A stretch of DNA of 64,000 bases from Desulfopila_A sp964446655 (GTDB lineage: Bacteria > Desulfobacterota > Desulfobulbia > Desulfobulbales > Desulfocapsaceae), in contig CAYUPL010000003.1 in the NCBI GenBank assembly GCA_964446655.1, positions 62,001 to 126,000 of the forward strand, in the 5' to 3' direction. Below, piece after piece: positions 25,532 through 34,859 of the stretch (its first letter is position 1; each line of letters opens with the position of its first letter). Both the position numbers and the translations under genes were made by a program. A model generated the notes under the pieces. That model saw only the letters and a program-made list of their open reading frames with translations. It was not told the origin of the DNA and did no database searches.

Positions 25532-28027
25532 ATGTCAGAAAACACGGCCGATACAATGTGGTACGATTTTAAGAAAATTGAAACAAAATGGCAGCATAAG
25601 TGGGATACAGAAAAAGTCTATAGTGTGACCGAAGACGACTCCCGTCAGAAATACTACGTCCTTGAGATGTTCCCCTATCCTTCCGGCCGAATCCACATGG
25701 GACATGTAAGAAATTATTCCATTGGTGATGTCGTTGCCAGATATAAAAGAATGCGCGGTTTCAACGTTCTCCACCCCATGGGCTGGGACGCCTTTGGTCT
25801 GCCGGCGGAAAATGCCGCCATTAAAAACAAAACGCACCCGGCAAAATGGACCTATCAGAATATCGACTACATGAGAAACCAGTTGAAGCAGCTCGGCCTC
25901 TCCTACGACTGGGAAAGGGAAATTGCCACCTGCCATGAGGATTATTACCGATGGGAACAGCTCCTTTTTCTCGAAATGTACACGAAAGGATTGGTTTACC
26001 GGAAAATCACCAAAGTAAACTGGTGCAACTCCTGCCAAACAGTATTGGCCAACGAACAGGTTGTTGAAGGCGCCTGCTGGCGCTGTGATGAGCCGGTAGT
26101 AATGCGTGAAATGAACGGCTGGTTTTTTAAAATCACCCAATATGCCGAAGAGTTGCTGGCCGATCTTGATAATCTGCAGGGCTGGCCGGACAAAGTCCTC
26201 ACCATGCAGCGAAACTGGATAGGAAAATCAACCGGGTTAAAATGCAATTTCAGGGTTGAAAACTCTTCTGACAATATAGCTATTTTCACTACACGACCGG
26301 ATACAGTCTTCGGTGTGACCTTTCTTTCGCTAGCCCCTGAGCATCCTCTTGTATCAAAACTGGTTGCAGGCACTGACACAGAAGAAAAAGTCCTCAATTT
26401 CGTGCAGAAGGTTACAGCTTCTAAAAAGCATACGCAGGTGGAGGAAGAACTGGTTAAAGAGGGCGTTTTTACAGGAAAATACTGTATTAACCCCTTTAAT
26501 AATGAAAAGGTTCCAATCTATGTAGCAAATTTTGTTTTGATGGAATACGGCACCGGGGCCGTCATGGCCGTACCTGCTCACGATCAGAGAGATTTCGAAT
26601 TTGCCCGTAAATACTCCCTGGAAGTTCGTCCTGTTATCATTCCTGACGGGTCAAGCCTTGCTGATGCCACCATGACAGAAGCTTCAGTGATACCGGGAAC
26701 TCTAGTCAACTCAGGTCAATTTAATGCAATGCAGAGCAGCGATGCGCATATTGCTATAATCGATCATGCCCGCGACAAAGGCTTCGGAGAAGCGCAGACA
26801 ACCTACCGATTAAGGGACTGGGGTATTTCCAGGCAACGTTTCTGGGGCGCCCCCATTCCTATTATTTACTGCGATCAATGCGGCGTACAACCTGTTCCAA
26901 CCGGCGACCTTCCGGTGCTGTTACCGTGGCAATCCGATAACTCAGCTGATGAGTGTGTCCCTCTGCATCAGCGGCCGTCATTTATAGAGACGACATGTCC
27001 ACTCTGCCGGGGTTCAGCTCGCCGGGAAACGGATACCATGGACACTTTTGTGGAATCGTCCTGGTATTTTGCCAGATATACCTGTCCGTCATTTACCAAA
27101 GGGCCACTCGACAAAGAAAAGACTTCATACTGGCTCGGAGTAGACCAATATATCGGCGGAGTTGAACATGCCATCCTTCATCTGCTCTACTCTCGCTTCT
27201 TTACTAAAGTCTTGCGTGATCTTGGTTACATGGAAATCTCCGAACCTTTTACCAATCTGCTCACCCAGGGTATGGTGATTAAAGACGGCGCCAAGATGTC
27301 CAAGTCCAAAGGAAATGTTGTTGATCCTCATGATCTGATTCATGAGTTTGGTGCCGATACCGTGAGATTGTTCAGTCTTTTCGCCGCACCGCCGGAAAAG
27401 GATCTTGAGTGGTCCTCCCAGGGCGTTGAGGGCGCCTCACGTTTTCTCAATCGTGTTTTCCGTTACATTGAGGCCAACATTTCCATTTTGCTGGACCGAA
27501 CAGGAGACAGTGGCGAGATTAGCGCCAAAAGTCGAGAAGTACACCGGAAATGTCACCAGACCATCAAAAAGGTGACCCGGGATATCGAAAACAGCTTTCA
27601 TTTCAATACTGCCATAAGTGCAATAATGGAGTTGTTTAATACCCTGACCTCTCTCAGTGGCAACGACGCCCAAAACCCGATTAATACAACTATTCTGCAG
27701 GAAACCATCGATACAATGCTGCTCTTACTCTCTCCTATGGTACCTCATTTTGCTGCGGAAATGTGGGAAAAATGCGGCCATAACAGCGGCGTTGAAGAAA
27801 GAACCTGGCCGCAATACGATGAGGACGCCGCCAAAGAAGAGTTGCTCACCATAGTTTTACAAGTCAACGGCAAGGTGCGATCACGAATTGAGGTGCAGGC
27901 AGATATAGACGACAAGGTTCTCAAGGAAATGGCACTAGCAGACGAAAAAATCACCCGTTTTATCGAAGATAGTCCTGTGAAAAAAATCATCACTGTGCAG
28001 AAGAAACTTGTGAATATTGTCATTTAA
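25532..28027 (+). CDS. leuS: Leucyl-tRNA synthetase
   Basis: LeuRS charges tRNA-Leu. The 831-residue protein is of the bacterial type. The HIGH-equivalent is PYPSGRIHMGHVRNYSIGD near residue 50, and the KMSKS loop is KMSKSKGNVVDP near residue 590. A CP1 editing domain (about 225-420) has TTRPDTVFGVTF and the conserved GTGAVMAVPAHDQRD. Zinc-knuckle-like CxxC pairs occur near residues 167-190 and 447-505. The C-terminal anticodon and tail domains are complete. An lptE-like gene follows, as in many proteobacteria. Confidence 0.97.
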   Translation: MSENTADTMWYDFKKIETKWQHKWDTEKVYSVTEDDSRQKYYVLEMFPYPSGRIHMGHVRNYSIGDVVARYKRMRGFNVLHPMGWDAFGLPAENAAIKNKTHPAKWTYQNIDYMRNQLKQLGLSYDWEREIATCHEDYYRWEQLLFLEMYTKGLVYRKITKVNWCNSCQTVLANEQVVEGACWRCDEPVVMREMNGWFFKITQYAEELLADLDNLQGWPDKVLTMQRNWIGKSTGLKCNFRVENSSDNIAIFTTRPDTVFGVTFLSLAPEHPLVSKLVAGTDTEEKVLNFVQKVTASKKHTQVEEELVKEGVFTGKYCINPFNNEKVPIYVANFVLMEYGTGAVMAVPAHDQRDFEFARKYSLEVRPVIIPDGSSLADATMTEASVIPGTLVNSGQFNAMQSSDAHIAIIDHARDKGFGEAQTTYRLRDWGISRQRFWGAPIPIIYCDQCGVQPVPTGDLPVLLPWQSDNSADECVPLHQRPSFIETTCPLCRGSARRETDTMDTFVESSWYFARYTCPSFTKGPLDKEKTSYWLGVDQYIGGVEHAILHLLYSRFFTKVLRDLGYMEISEPFTNLLTQGMVIKDGAKMSKSKGNVVDPHDLIHEFGADTVRLFSLFAAPPEKDLEWSSQGVEGASRFLNRVFRYIEANISILLDRTGDSGEISAKSREVHRKCHQTIKKVTRDIENSFHFNTAISAIMELFNTLTSLSGNDAQNPINTTILQETIDTMLLLLSPMVPHFAAEMWEKCGHNSGVEERTWPQYDEDAAKEELLTIVLQVNGKVRSRIEVQADIDDKVLKEMALADEKITRFIEDSPVKKIITVQKKLVNIVI

Positions 28028-28119
28028 TTTTACAAGCTGATATGTTAATGATCTTTTCAGATAAGTTGATACATCTTTACAGTATCTGAGCCCATTGTTA
28101 AACAAAGCGGAGTCTTCCT

Positions 28120-28641
28120 GTGAAAACCACAATTGCTTCACTGATATCATGTATAGTTTTGCTTTTTGTTGTAGCTTCATGTGGCTACCGAAATCCATAT
28201 GTCTATACCGGACCGGATAAATCCGTCTATATTGCAAACTGGAGTAATCGTACCAGCGAACTGCAGCTTGATTCCGATATCTATCAATCATTGTTGGGAT
28301 GGTACCAACGAAGTGACTCGCTCAATGTTGTCAACGATAAAGCACAGGCGGACCTTATTCTTGCCGGTGAAATTATTTCCATCGACCTGCCCAGTCTTTC
28401 CTATGGTGATAATAATACTACTCGTGAGGTAAAGCTCCGTCTCAGGGTTCGATATATTCTCAAAGACCTGCAAAGCGGAGAAATTCTTTTTCAGGAACCT
28501 GGCCAAATACGTATTGAAGACTATGCCGTTTCAACAAGTTCGTCAATTACTTCCGATAACGAGCGTGAAGCGCTGGCCACAATCATAGATGAGCTGTCTC
28601 AGGACATTTATCTCAAAACCCTGGGAAAATTGTCTCAATAA
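28120..28641 (+). CDS. lptE: LptE-like outer-membrane LPS-assembly lipoprotein
   Basis: LptE plugs the LptD barrel that inserts lipopolysaccharide into the outer membrane. This 173-residue protein has a lipoprotein signal ending in VVASC, with Cys21 as the lipidated residue, followed by GYR, the usual LptE start. The mature part has YIANWSNRTSELQLD, ADLILAGEIISI and LKDLQSGEILF, matching the LptE core fold. It begins with GTG at 28120, preceded by GGAG. Its position after leuS supports the call. LptE sequences vary, so the name rests on lipobox, size and context. Confidence 0.8.
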   Translation: MKTTIASLISCIVLLFVVASCGYRNPYVYTGPDKSVYIANWSNRTSELQLDSDIYQSLLGWYQRSDSLNVVNDKAQADLILAGEIISIDLPSLSYGDNNTTREVKLRLRVRYILKDLQSGEILFQEPGQIRIEDYAVSTSSSITSDNEREALATIIDELSQDIYLKTLGKLSQ

Positions 28642-28726
28642 AGGCGTTGCCGCTCCAGCCCTTTCCCCTTCGCATCAGCTGCTTGCAGCTACCGTTTGTG
28701 ATTCATCCTACCTTTTCTGCAGGATC

Positions 28727-29689
28727 ATGCTGACCATTGCCAATTTGAAAATCTCTTCACCTCTGCTTCTTGCTCCTTTGGCAGGATACAGCGATTTACC
28801 GTTTCGTCTGCTTTGTCGAGAATTCGGTGCAGGCCTGTGCTTCTCCGAGATGATAAGCTGCCATGGCCTTGTCTTCCAACAGAAGAAGACACTGCAAATG
28901 CTTGCCTCGAAACCGGCAGAGAAGCCTGTAGCGTTTCAGATATTCGGAGCAGATGTCGCCATGATGGCAAAGGCTGCCGACCTTCTCAACTGCTTTCAAC
29001 CTGATCTTGTTGATATCAATATGGGTTGCCCCGTCAAAAAAGTGACTAAAAAAGGCGCTGGAGCCGCACTTATGGCCCGACCTGCTTTAGCGCAAGAGAT
29101 TATCCGGGAAGTAGTTAAAAACAGCCAGGCGCCAGTATCTGTTAAATTTCGCAAAGGGATCGATGCAACAACAATCAATTGTGTTGAATTTGCGAAAATG
29201 GCGGAAGAAAGCGGCGTTGCTGCCATATCCGTACACGGAAGGACCTGGAGCCAGGGTTTTGCAGGAGAAGCTGACTGGCAGAGTATAGCGGATGTCAAAA
29301 AGGCCGTTTCCCTGCCGGTAATTGGTAATGGTGATATTCAAACGTATCAGCAAGCAATGCAGCAACTCGAAACGTCGGGTTGTGACGCGGTAATGATAGG
29401 AAGAGGAGCCCTGGGGAACCCCTGGGTCTTCAATACAAACAGCCGTCCGAAAACACCTGAGAAAATCTTTCCAACAGTGCTTCATCATCTTCATTTGATG
29501 CGGCAAAATCTGGAAGTAGAGCGGTTGCTGCCGGTTGTAAAAAATCACATTGGGCGATATTTTAAAGGCCTGCAGGGCAGTTCGGCAATGCGGAAAAAAA
29601 TTTACGAAAGCACTTCTTTTGACAACCTTTTCCAGTTAGTGGAAAAGGTTGTCGTGGATGGTGTATCCACTGCTTCTCTCCAGGAGTAA
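28727..29689 (+). CDS. dusB: tRNA-dihydrouridine synthase (DusB-like)
   Basis: Dus enzymes reduce specific uridines in tRNA with FMN and NADPH. From the ATG at 28727 the protein has 320 residues and begins with the family pattern LLLAPLAGYSDLPFRLLCREFGA. The catalytic cysteine is in NMGCPVKKVTKKGAG. VSVKFRKGID, ISVHGRTWSQGF and GNGDIQTYQQA complete the TIM barrel, and MIGRGALGNPW binds FMN phosphate. A longer in-frame start at 28589 would overlap lptE and lacks support. It converges on folD. A perfect 13-bp inverted repeat lies inside its 3' end. Confidence 0.92.
   Translation: MLTIANLKISSPLLLAPLAGYSDLPFRLLCREFGAGLCFSEMISCHGLVFQQKKTLQMLASKPAEKPVAFQIFGADVAMMAKAADLLNCFQPDLVDINMGCPVKKVTKKGAGAALMARPALAQEIIREVVKNSQAPVSVKFRKGIDATTINCVEFAKMAEESGVAAISVHGRTWSQGFAGEADWQSIADVKKAVSLPVIGNGDIQTYQQAMQQLETSGCDAVMIGRGALGNPWVFNTNSRPKTPEKIFPTVLHHLHLMRQNLEVERLLPVVKNHIGRYFKGLQGSSAMRKKIYESTSFDNLFQLVEKVVVDGVSTASLQE
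29621..29653 (+). repeat. Perfect 13-bp inverted repeat inside the dus coding end
   Basis: GACAACCTTTTCC (29621-29633) and GGAAAAGGTTGTC (29641-29653) are exact inverse complements with a seven-base loop, ending 36 bases before the dus stop. No T-run follows on either side, so it is not a standard intrinsic terminator, but it could stabilise the 3' end or act between the convergent dus and folD transcripts. Confidence 0.6.
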
Positions 29690-29716
29690 ACAACTGCCCT
29701 TCCAGAGAGGCAATGG

Positions 29717-30604
29717 CTAGATAAGATTTGCCGCCATTTTGGCAGACTGCAGCGTATTCTTCATCAGCATTGTAATTGTCATAGGTCCTACACCACCTGG
29801 TACAGGGGTAATTACAGACGCTTTTTCTTTGACACTTTCAAAATCCACATCACCCGCCAGAATGGCCTTGCCGGATTCCGTTTTGCCAATTCGATTCACA
29901 CCGACATCCATTACCGCAACGCCCTCTTTTACCATATCTGCCGTTACAAGTTTCGGCACACCTACAGCCGCAACAATGATGTCGGCACGACGGCAATGGG
30001 CGGCCATGTCTTTTGTTCTTGTATGACAGAGTGTTACAGTAGCATTGCCTGACTGACGTTTTTGCAGCATCAGATTGGCCATTGGTTTGCCGACAATATT
30101 GCTTCGGCCGATTATAACAACTTCGGCACCACTGGTCTCTACACCACTTCTTGAGAGAAGTTCCAGAACACCATGCGGAGTGCAGGGGAGAAAACATTGC
30201 TCACCCAATACCATTCTGCCGATATTGACGGGGTGAAAACCATCAACGTCTTTGTCAGGATCAATTTCATTTAAGATCTTGCTTTCATTGATATGTTTTG
30301 GTAAAGGCAACTGTACCAGGATGCCATGAATATTGTCATCTTTGTTGTACTTCTTGACCAACTCAAGCAAATCTTCTTCCGGGGTACCGGCATCAAGGGT
30401 AATCTGCTCCGAATGAATTCCGATAGCATGAGCCGTCTTGTTCTTTGCAGCTACGTACGATTGTGAAGCAGGATCTTCCCCCACAAGAATTGTCACCAAC
30501 CCAGGTATAATATTGTGTTTTTCTTTAAGTTCAGCAATTTCGGTTTTCAGTTCCTCTCTGATTTCCTTAGCTACTTCGGTTCCGCTGATGATTTTCGCTG
30601 TCAT
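29717..30604 (-). CDS. folD: Methylenetetrahydrofolate dehydrogenase / cyclohydrolase
   Basis: FolD interconverts 5,10-methylene-, methenyl- and 10-formyl-tetrahydrofolate; in anaerobes it can serve biosynthesis or the carbonyl branch of the Wood-Ljungdahl pathway. The 295-residue protein has the catalytic lysine motif SYVAAKNKTAHAIG, QLPLPKHI, DVDGFHPVNIG, PCTPHGVLELL, the dinucleotide motif VVIGRSNIVGKPMANLM and the C-terminal TPVPGGVGPMT. It is complete. A MITE-like element lies about 100 bp upstream. Confidence 0.97.
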   Translation of the reverse strand: MTAKIISGTEVAKEIREELKTEIAELKEKHNIIPGLVTILVGEDPASQSYVAAKNKTAHAIGIHSEQITLDAGTPEEDLLELVKKYNKDDNIHGILVQLPLPKHINESKILNEIDPDKDVDGFHPVNIGRMVLGEQCFLPCTPHGVLELLSRSGVETSGAEVVIIGRSNIVGKPMANLMLQKRQSGNATVTLCHTRTKDMAAHCRRADIIVAAVGVPKLVTADMVKEGVAVMDVGVNRIGKTESGKAILAGDVDFESVKEKASVITPVPGGVGPMTITMLMKNTLQSAKMAANLI

Positions 30605-30702
30605 TTTTTCACCTCGTTTTAATAGCTTATCTTGTACAGTCTCCCTCTCACATCGAACCTGCTCTGCAGTTCAACTAAAGAATACAATAGCCTCAAAAAC
30701 TT

Positions 30703-30927
30703 TAGCCCGGATTTCTCATGAACATTGTGCCAATTTTCACAATTCCAATGATATTCCAATATGTTCAAGCAGTATTCTTTCATAAGAAAATCAGAACAAT
30801 GTTCACCGAAGGCCAGCCGATCTTACCGTACCTGCAGCGTTGCCGAAGCAAGGTGCATAGGCTACTATAGCACCTTACTTCGCGCCTCGCATCCACGGCA
30901 ACCTCGGCTGGTGAGAAATCCGGGCTA
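30703..30927. mobile_element. MITE-like palindromic element with perfect 16-bp terminal inverted repeats
   Basis: The left end TAGCCCGGATTTCTCA (30703-30718) is the exact inverse complement of the right end TGAGAAATCCGGGCTA (30912-30927). A second perfect pair lies just inside on the left half: TGAACATTGT (30719-30728) and ACAATGTTCA (30796-30805). The right half can fold into a long interrupted hairpin: CCAGCCGA (30813) with TCGGCTGG (30911), GTTGCCG with CGGCAAC, and AAGGTGC with GCACCTT around the tip near 30857-30869. No coding region lies inside. The outer TA on each side could be a TA target duplication, as in mariner/IS630-type MITEs. It fills most of the 429-bp gap between folD and the malic enzyme gene. 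Confidence 0.7.
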
Positions 30928-31033
30928 GTAGCTGACTTACCATGCCATTATTTAAAATGCCATCCATTTAGTACCTTACTTCTCTAAAACCTTTATAAAA
31001 AGTTAAAGTCCTGAGAAAAGAAGCAGCAGAGCA

Positions 31034-32776
31034 TCACATTGCTACCAAGGGCAGATAATCCGGCTCCCAGCGCATTCTTCGTATCAGCTTTTTCATGCGC
31101 TGTTCATCATTTTCATGCTGGAAATCAGAAAAAACACAGGGCCTGCTCACACCTTGCTGTACCGCGCTCATGGCAACCGCTAAGGCAACCTTAAGGGATA
31201 CTTCTTTTAAGGCGGCCAGCCGTGGCACAAGACATCCTTCCGCCAGTTCTTCTCGTGACATATAATCAGATACCGCATGGGCTGCAGCCGTAAAAAATTG
31301 CGGAAGAACCTCCCTGGCACCTGAGGCCAGAACGCCTAAACCGATACCGGGAAAAACAAGAACGTTACTGGCTTGTCGGGTATTATATATTTTCCCGTTT
31401 AAATGGTATGGCCCGAATGGACTTCCTGTAGCCACTATGGCTTTCCCGTCCGTCCATGTATAAATATCCTCCGGTCGTGCCTCAATTACCGATTCCGGAT
31501 TAGACAGTGGCAGAATAACCGGCCGAGACGTATTTTGCGCCACCGCCTGAACCACTTCTTCAGTAAAACAACCGACACAACCGCCCTGTCCTGACGTGCC
31601 TACCAGCACCGTCGCACCGGCATTGCGTATTATTTCTTCCAGATACAAAGTATCATTATTGACCCATGGAAACCGTTTCGGATTTTTGGCATATTTCCGC
31701 TTGTAGTGCTCACATTGTCGTCCTTCAGTGATGAGTCCTTTTGAGTCAACCGCGAAAATCCTGTTCTTTGCCTCTTCCCTGCTGACGCCTTCTTCAATCA
31801 AAGCCAACTCAATCTGTTCGGCTACGCCGACCCCGCAAGTACCTGCACCATGAATAACGAAAACCTGATCAGCGAGTTTTTCTCTTTTTATTTTCATGGC
31901 GGAAAGCATCGAGGCCAATACGATAGCACCGGTCCCTTGAATATCTTCATTATATGAAATAAGCTCGTCAACAAACGCGTCACGGGTGGAAAAGGCGTTC
32001 TGCTTGGAAAAATCTTCCCACTGGCAGAGAGCATGTGGAAAAACATTCCGAAAAGCTCTGGCAAATCTTCCTATGAATCTGAGATATTCCTCCCCTTGCA
32101 AACGTTCATGCCGCCACCCCAGATATTCATTGTCGGCCAGCAGTGTTCTGTTATTGGTACCCACATCGAGTGATATTGGCAGACAATGCCAGGGGGCTAT
32201 ACCCGCTCCCTGGGTGTAGAGCATAAGTTTACCCAGACAGATGGCAATCCCCCCAACACCCTGATCCCCGACTCCAAGAACACCCTGATTGTCGGTAACT
32301 ACTGCTACACGGATATCTCGGTGGGCGTATCTTCGTAGAATATCTTCAGCATCATTTATATTACCGGGATAGAGATAAATCCCATTGGCCTTCCTGAACA
32401 TGGAAGAGTATTGCTGAACAGCCAGTTCAACGGTTGGTGTATAGATAATACTGATATATTTTTCAATATTGCTTTCAATTACAGCATGGGCAAGTGTGAC
32501 GTTCCTGTCGAACAATTCTCTTATGAACCGGAATTTTTCAACGGGATCATTACGGGAATCTACTTTATTTCTGGTGGCTTCAATCTGGCTGTCGAGATCT
32601 CTTACGGCAGGCGGCAAAACCGCTTCAAGGCCGAGCATTTTTCGTTCTTTCAAATTAAAGGCCGTGCCCTTATTTACAAAACTGATGGCATGAACAGAGG
32701 GTCCACTGTCGTGTACAAGAATTTCTCTGGTGTTGCCGTATTCATCGTATTTGAATCTGTATTGATTGGTTGCCAT
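31034..32776 (-). CDS. maeA: NAD-dependent malic enzyme, large type
   Basis: Malic enzyme decarboxylates malate to pyruvate with reduction of NAD(P). The 580-residue protein is of the large, eukaryote-like form. It shows IYTPTVELAVQQYS, VVTDNQGVLGVGDQGVGGIAI, the metal and substrate region EDFSKQNAF, FVIHGAGTCGVGVAEQ for NAD binding, and LSNPESVIEARPED. Preference for NAD over NADP is likely but not proven from sequence. GAGG lies 10 bases before the ATG. Together with mdh near 56.6 kb it links pyruvate and oxaloacetate pools. Confidence 0.93.
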   Translation of the reverse strand: MATNQYRFKYDEYGNTREILVHDSGPSVHAISFVNKGTAFNLKERKMLGLEAVLPPAVRDLDSQIEATRNKVDSRNDPVEKFRFIRELFDRNVTLAHAVIESNIEKYISIIYTPTVELAVQQYSSMFRKANGIYLYPGNINDAEDILRRYAHRDIRVAVVTDNQGVLGVGDQGVGGIAICLGKLMLYTQGAGIAPWHCLPISLDVGTNNRTLLADNEYLGWRHERLQGEEYLRFIGRFARAFRNVFPHALCQWEDFSKQNAFSTRDAFVDELISYNEDIQGTGAIVLASMLSAMKIKREKLADQVFVIHGAGTCGVGVAEQIELALIEEGVSREEAKNRIFAVDSKGLITEGRQCEHYKRKYAKNPKRFPWVNNDTLYLEEIIRNAGATVLVGTSGQGGCVGCFTEEVVQAVAQNTSRPVILPLSNPESVIEARPEDIYTWTDGKAIVATGSPFGPYHLNGKIYNTRQASNVLVFPGIGLGVLASGAREVLPQFFTAAAHAVSDYMSREELAEGCLVPRLAALKEVSLKVALAVAMSAVQQGVSRPCVFSDFQHENDEQRMKKLIRRMRWEPDYLPLVAM

Positions 32777-32828
32777 AAATAAAACCTCGGGGATCGATTC
32801 TCTCTATTTTTCGGATCAAAGTAGTTCG

Positions 32829-32856
32829 TTGACTTTTTTTACAAAGAGGACATAAT
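32829..32856 (+). promoter_or_regulatory. Sigma70-like promoter before the EpmB/KamA remnant
   Basis: TTGACT (32829-32834) is followed after 16 bp by CATAAT (32851-32856). Each box matches five of six consensus positions. It lies just before the Met of the broken gene at 32864, so the promoter may have outlived its gene. Confidence 0.45.
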
Positions 32857-32863
32857 AGCACTC

Positions 32864-33095
32864 ATGAAAAACTGGCAAAAACAACTGGCACAGAGTGTAA
32901 CAACTTTCAGTGATCTACAAAAGCATTTACACCGCGATAATAACGCACTTGAAGAAGTTATAGCAACTTTCCCAATGCGTATCACCCCATATTTTTTAGA
33001 ATCAACAATCACTGGCAAAAGGGTTCAAGTATCTGCACGATACTCCTCGTATCCGTGAAGTCTTTAGTCAGTCGGGACAAAGAGTTGTGGTTTAA
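32864..33095 (+). pseudogene. Remnant of an EpmB/KamA (lysine 2,3-aminomutase family) gene
   Basis: Reading from ATG 32864, the first 50 or so residues (NWQKQLAQSVTTFSDLQKHL, then FPMRITPYFLEST) match the N-terminal region of EpmB/KamA radical-SAM aminomutases, which in E. coli reads WLTQLADVVTDPDELLRLL and FALRVPRSFIDRM. The frame then stops at 33058. A second frame from about 33012 reads GFKYLHDTPRIREVF and SQSGQRVVV before a stop at 33093, and looks like the coding tail of the same or another protein. The radical-SAM core with its CxxxCxxC motif is missing. A large internal deletion with loss of frame is the simplest reading. Confidence 0.55.
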
Positions 33096-33239
33096 AAATT
33101 TCCGCGGTGAACTCTGCAGTTATCCGGAATCGATCGACTCTTTCCGATCTTTTTATTTTTCTTTACTTGCCTGGTTGCAGACAAGGTTTTATTCTTGTCG
33201 TATTCCCTGTACTCCTTAACAGCAGATTCGAGGACCACT

Positions 33240-34790
33240 ATGAAAGTAGAAGAAATACTCACAGAGGTATTGCGTTCCGAAGAGTTGCCCACCTTGCCGA
33301 TGGTAGCGTCACAGTTGATCTCCATCACATCACGTGAGGATACAACTCTTACCGACATTGCCGATCTTATATCAAAAGATATCTCGCTGTCGGCCAAAAT
33401 CCTTAAAGTATCCAATTCGGCTTTCTACAGCTTTCCTCAACAGATAGGCTCCATTCATCAGGCAGTCTCTATCTTAGGAACAAACGCCGTCAGAAGCTTA
33501 GTCCTTTCCTTCTCGTTTCTCTCTATAAAATCCGGCAAAAAAAACAGCGGATTCAACTTTGAACGTTTCTGGCAACGCTCACTGGCATTGGCCGTCGGAG
33601 CAAAATTGATCCTGGAAAAGGCAGAAAATTCCAACACGGATGAAATATTTATTTCCGGTTTATTACAAAATTTAGGCGAACTGATTTTTGCCAGAACCTT
33701 CCCGGAAAAATATGATAAAGTCCTCCATGAAGTTACCGATAATCAGTATGATACCATTCTTGCCGAAGAACAGATTATTGGGGCAAACCATACGTTCATC
33801 GGCTTTGAAGTAGCAAGACACTGGGGCTTCCCCGAAGGCTTGCTTCTGCCGATCCTGAACCACCACGCCCCTGAGCAATATGAAGGCAATGATACCAAGG
33901 TCCACCAAACCACCAGTGCGGTATACCTCTCCGATATCCTCATAAATATATTGTACTCCGCCAAACCGGAAGATTATCATAGCCGATTTCGCACAGAGGC
34001 AAAACGCTTACTCAAGCTCAAACCGGACGACATAGAGGCAATTCTTGAAGACATTCACAATCAAGTGGAAAAGTCCGGTAAATATTTTGGCCTGAAGATT
34101 AAAAATACCCGTTCCATCCAGGAAATTCTTCAGGAGGCAAATATTCGTCTCAGCCTGCTTAATCTTGATTATGATCAAATGAACAAACAACTTATTCAGA
34201 CGAAGATTACGTTGGAAAATCTTACCAGAGAACTGGAGGAAAAAAACCGAATTCTTGACAATCTCGCGAATATTGACGGGCTTACCGAAGTGTTTAATCA
34301 CCGCTACTTCCAAAACAGCCTTGAGGAAGAAATCAGCCGGGCGGAACGTAACGATTCACACCTCTCTCTGATTCTGACCGATATAGATCATTTTAAAAAT
34401 TTTAATGACACCTATGGGCACCAAGCCGGAGATTTTGTTCTTAAGGAATTTTGTAGAGCTATCAAGAAATGCTTGCGGAAATATGATATTCTGGCCCGTT
34501 ATGGAGGAGAGGAATTCGTTATTATCCTACCGGAAACAGAGGAACACGAGGCATATGCCGTTGCGGAAAAACTTCGCACCGTAATCGAAGAAACCGCCTT
34601 TAGTGACGGCAAGGATGACTACTCGGTCACATCGAGCTTTGGCGTCTCCGCCAGTCGACCGGCCAGAGAAGACACTTTCGACAAAGATGATTTGATAAAT
34701 AGAGCGGACAACGCCTTATATACCGCTAAAGAGAAAGGGCGCAACCAGACCTGCACATATACGCCAAAGAAAAAATGGTACACCTTCTGA
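33240..34790 (+). CDS. HDOD domain - GGDEF diguanylate cyclase
   Basis: This 516-residue protein joins an HDOD domain (about residues 8-205: LPTLPMVASQLISITSRED, AKILKVSNSAFYSFP) to a C-terminal GGDEF domain (about 350-510). A charged helical linker lies between them (about 300-350). The GGDEF domain has the active-site GGEEF and an upstream RKYD, fitting the RxxD inhibitory site, so it should make cyclic di-GMP with product feedback. HDOD lacks the HD phosphohydrolase residues and serves as an input or scaffold. I start at the ATG at 33240, with GAGGA correctly spaced; an in-frame ATG at 33195 is less likely. Confidence 0.92.
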   Translation: MKVEEILTEVLRSEELPTLPMVASQLISITSREDTTLTDIADLISKDISLSAKILKVSNSAFYSFPQQIGSIHQAVSILGTNAVRSLVLSFSFLSIKSGKKNSGFNFERFWQRSLALAVGAKLILEKAENSNTDEIFISGLLQNLGELIFARTFPEKYDKVLHEVTDNQYDTILAEEQIIGANHTFIGFEVARHWGFPEGLLLPILNHHAPEQYEGNDTKVHQTTSAVYLSDILINILYSAKPEDYHSRFRTEAKRLLKLKPDDIEAILEDIHNQVEKSGKYFGLKIKNTRSIQEILQEANIRLSLLNLDYDQMNKQLIQTKITLENLTRELEEKNRILDNLANIDGLTEVFNHRYFQNSLEEEISRAERNDSHLSLILTDIDHFKNFNDTYGHQAGDFVLKEFCRAIKKCLRKYDILARYGGEEFVIILPETEEHEAYAVAEKLRTVIEETAFSDGKDDYSVTSSFGVSASRPAREDTFDKDDLINRADNALYTAKEKGRNQTCTYTPKKKWYTF

Positions 34791-34859
34791 GTCAACTGAG
34801 AGTCGGATTTCCTGCAATCACTCCACCGTCTTTTCACGGTATTGGTCGGCTGTTTTTTG

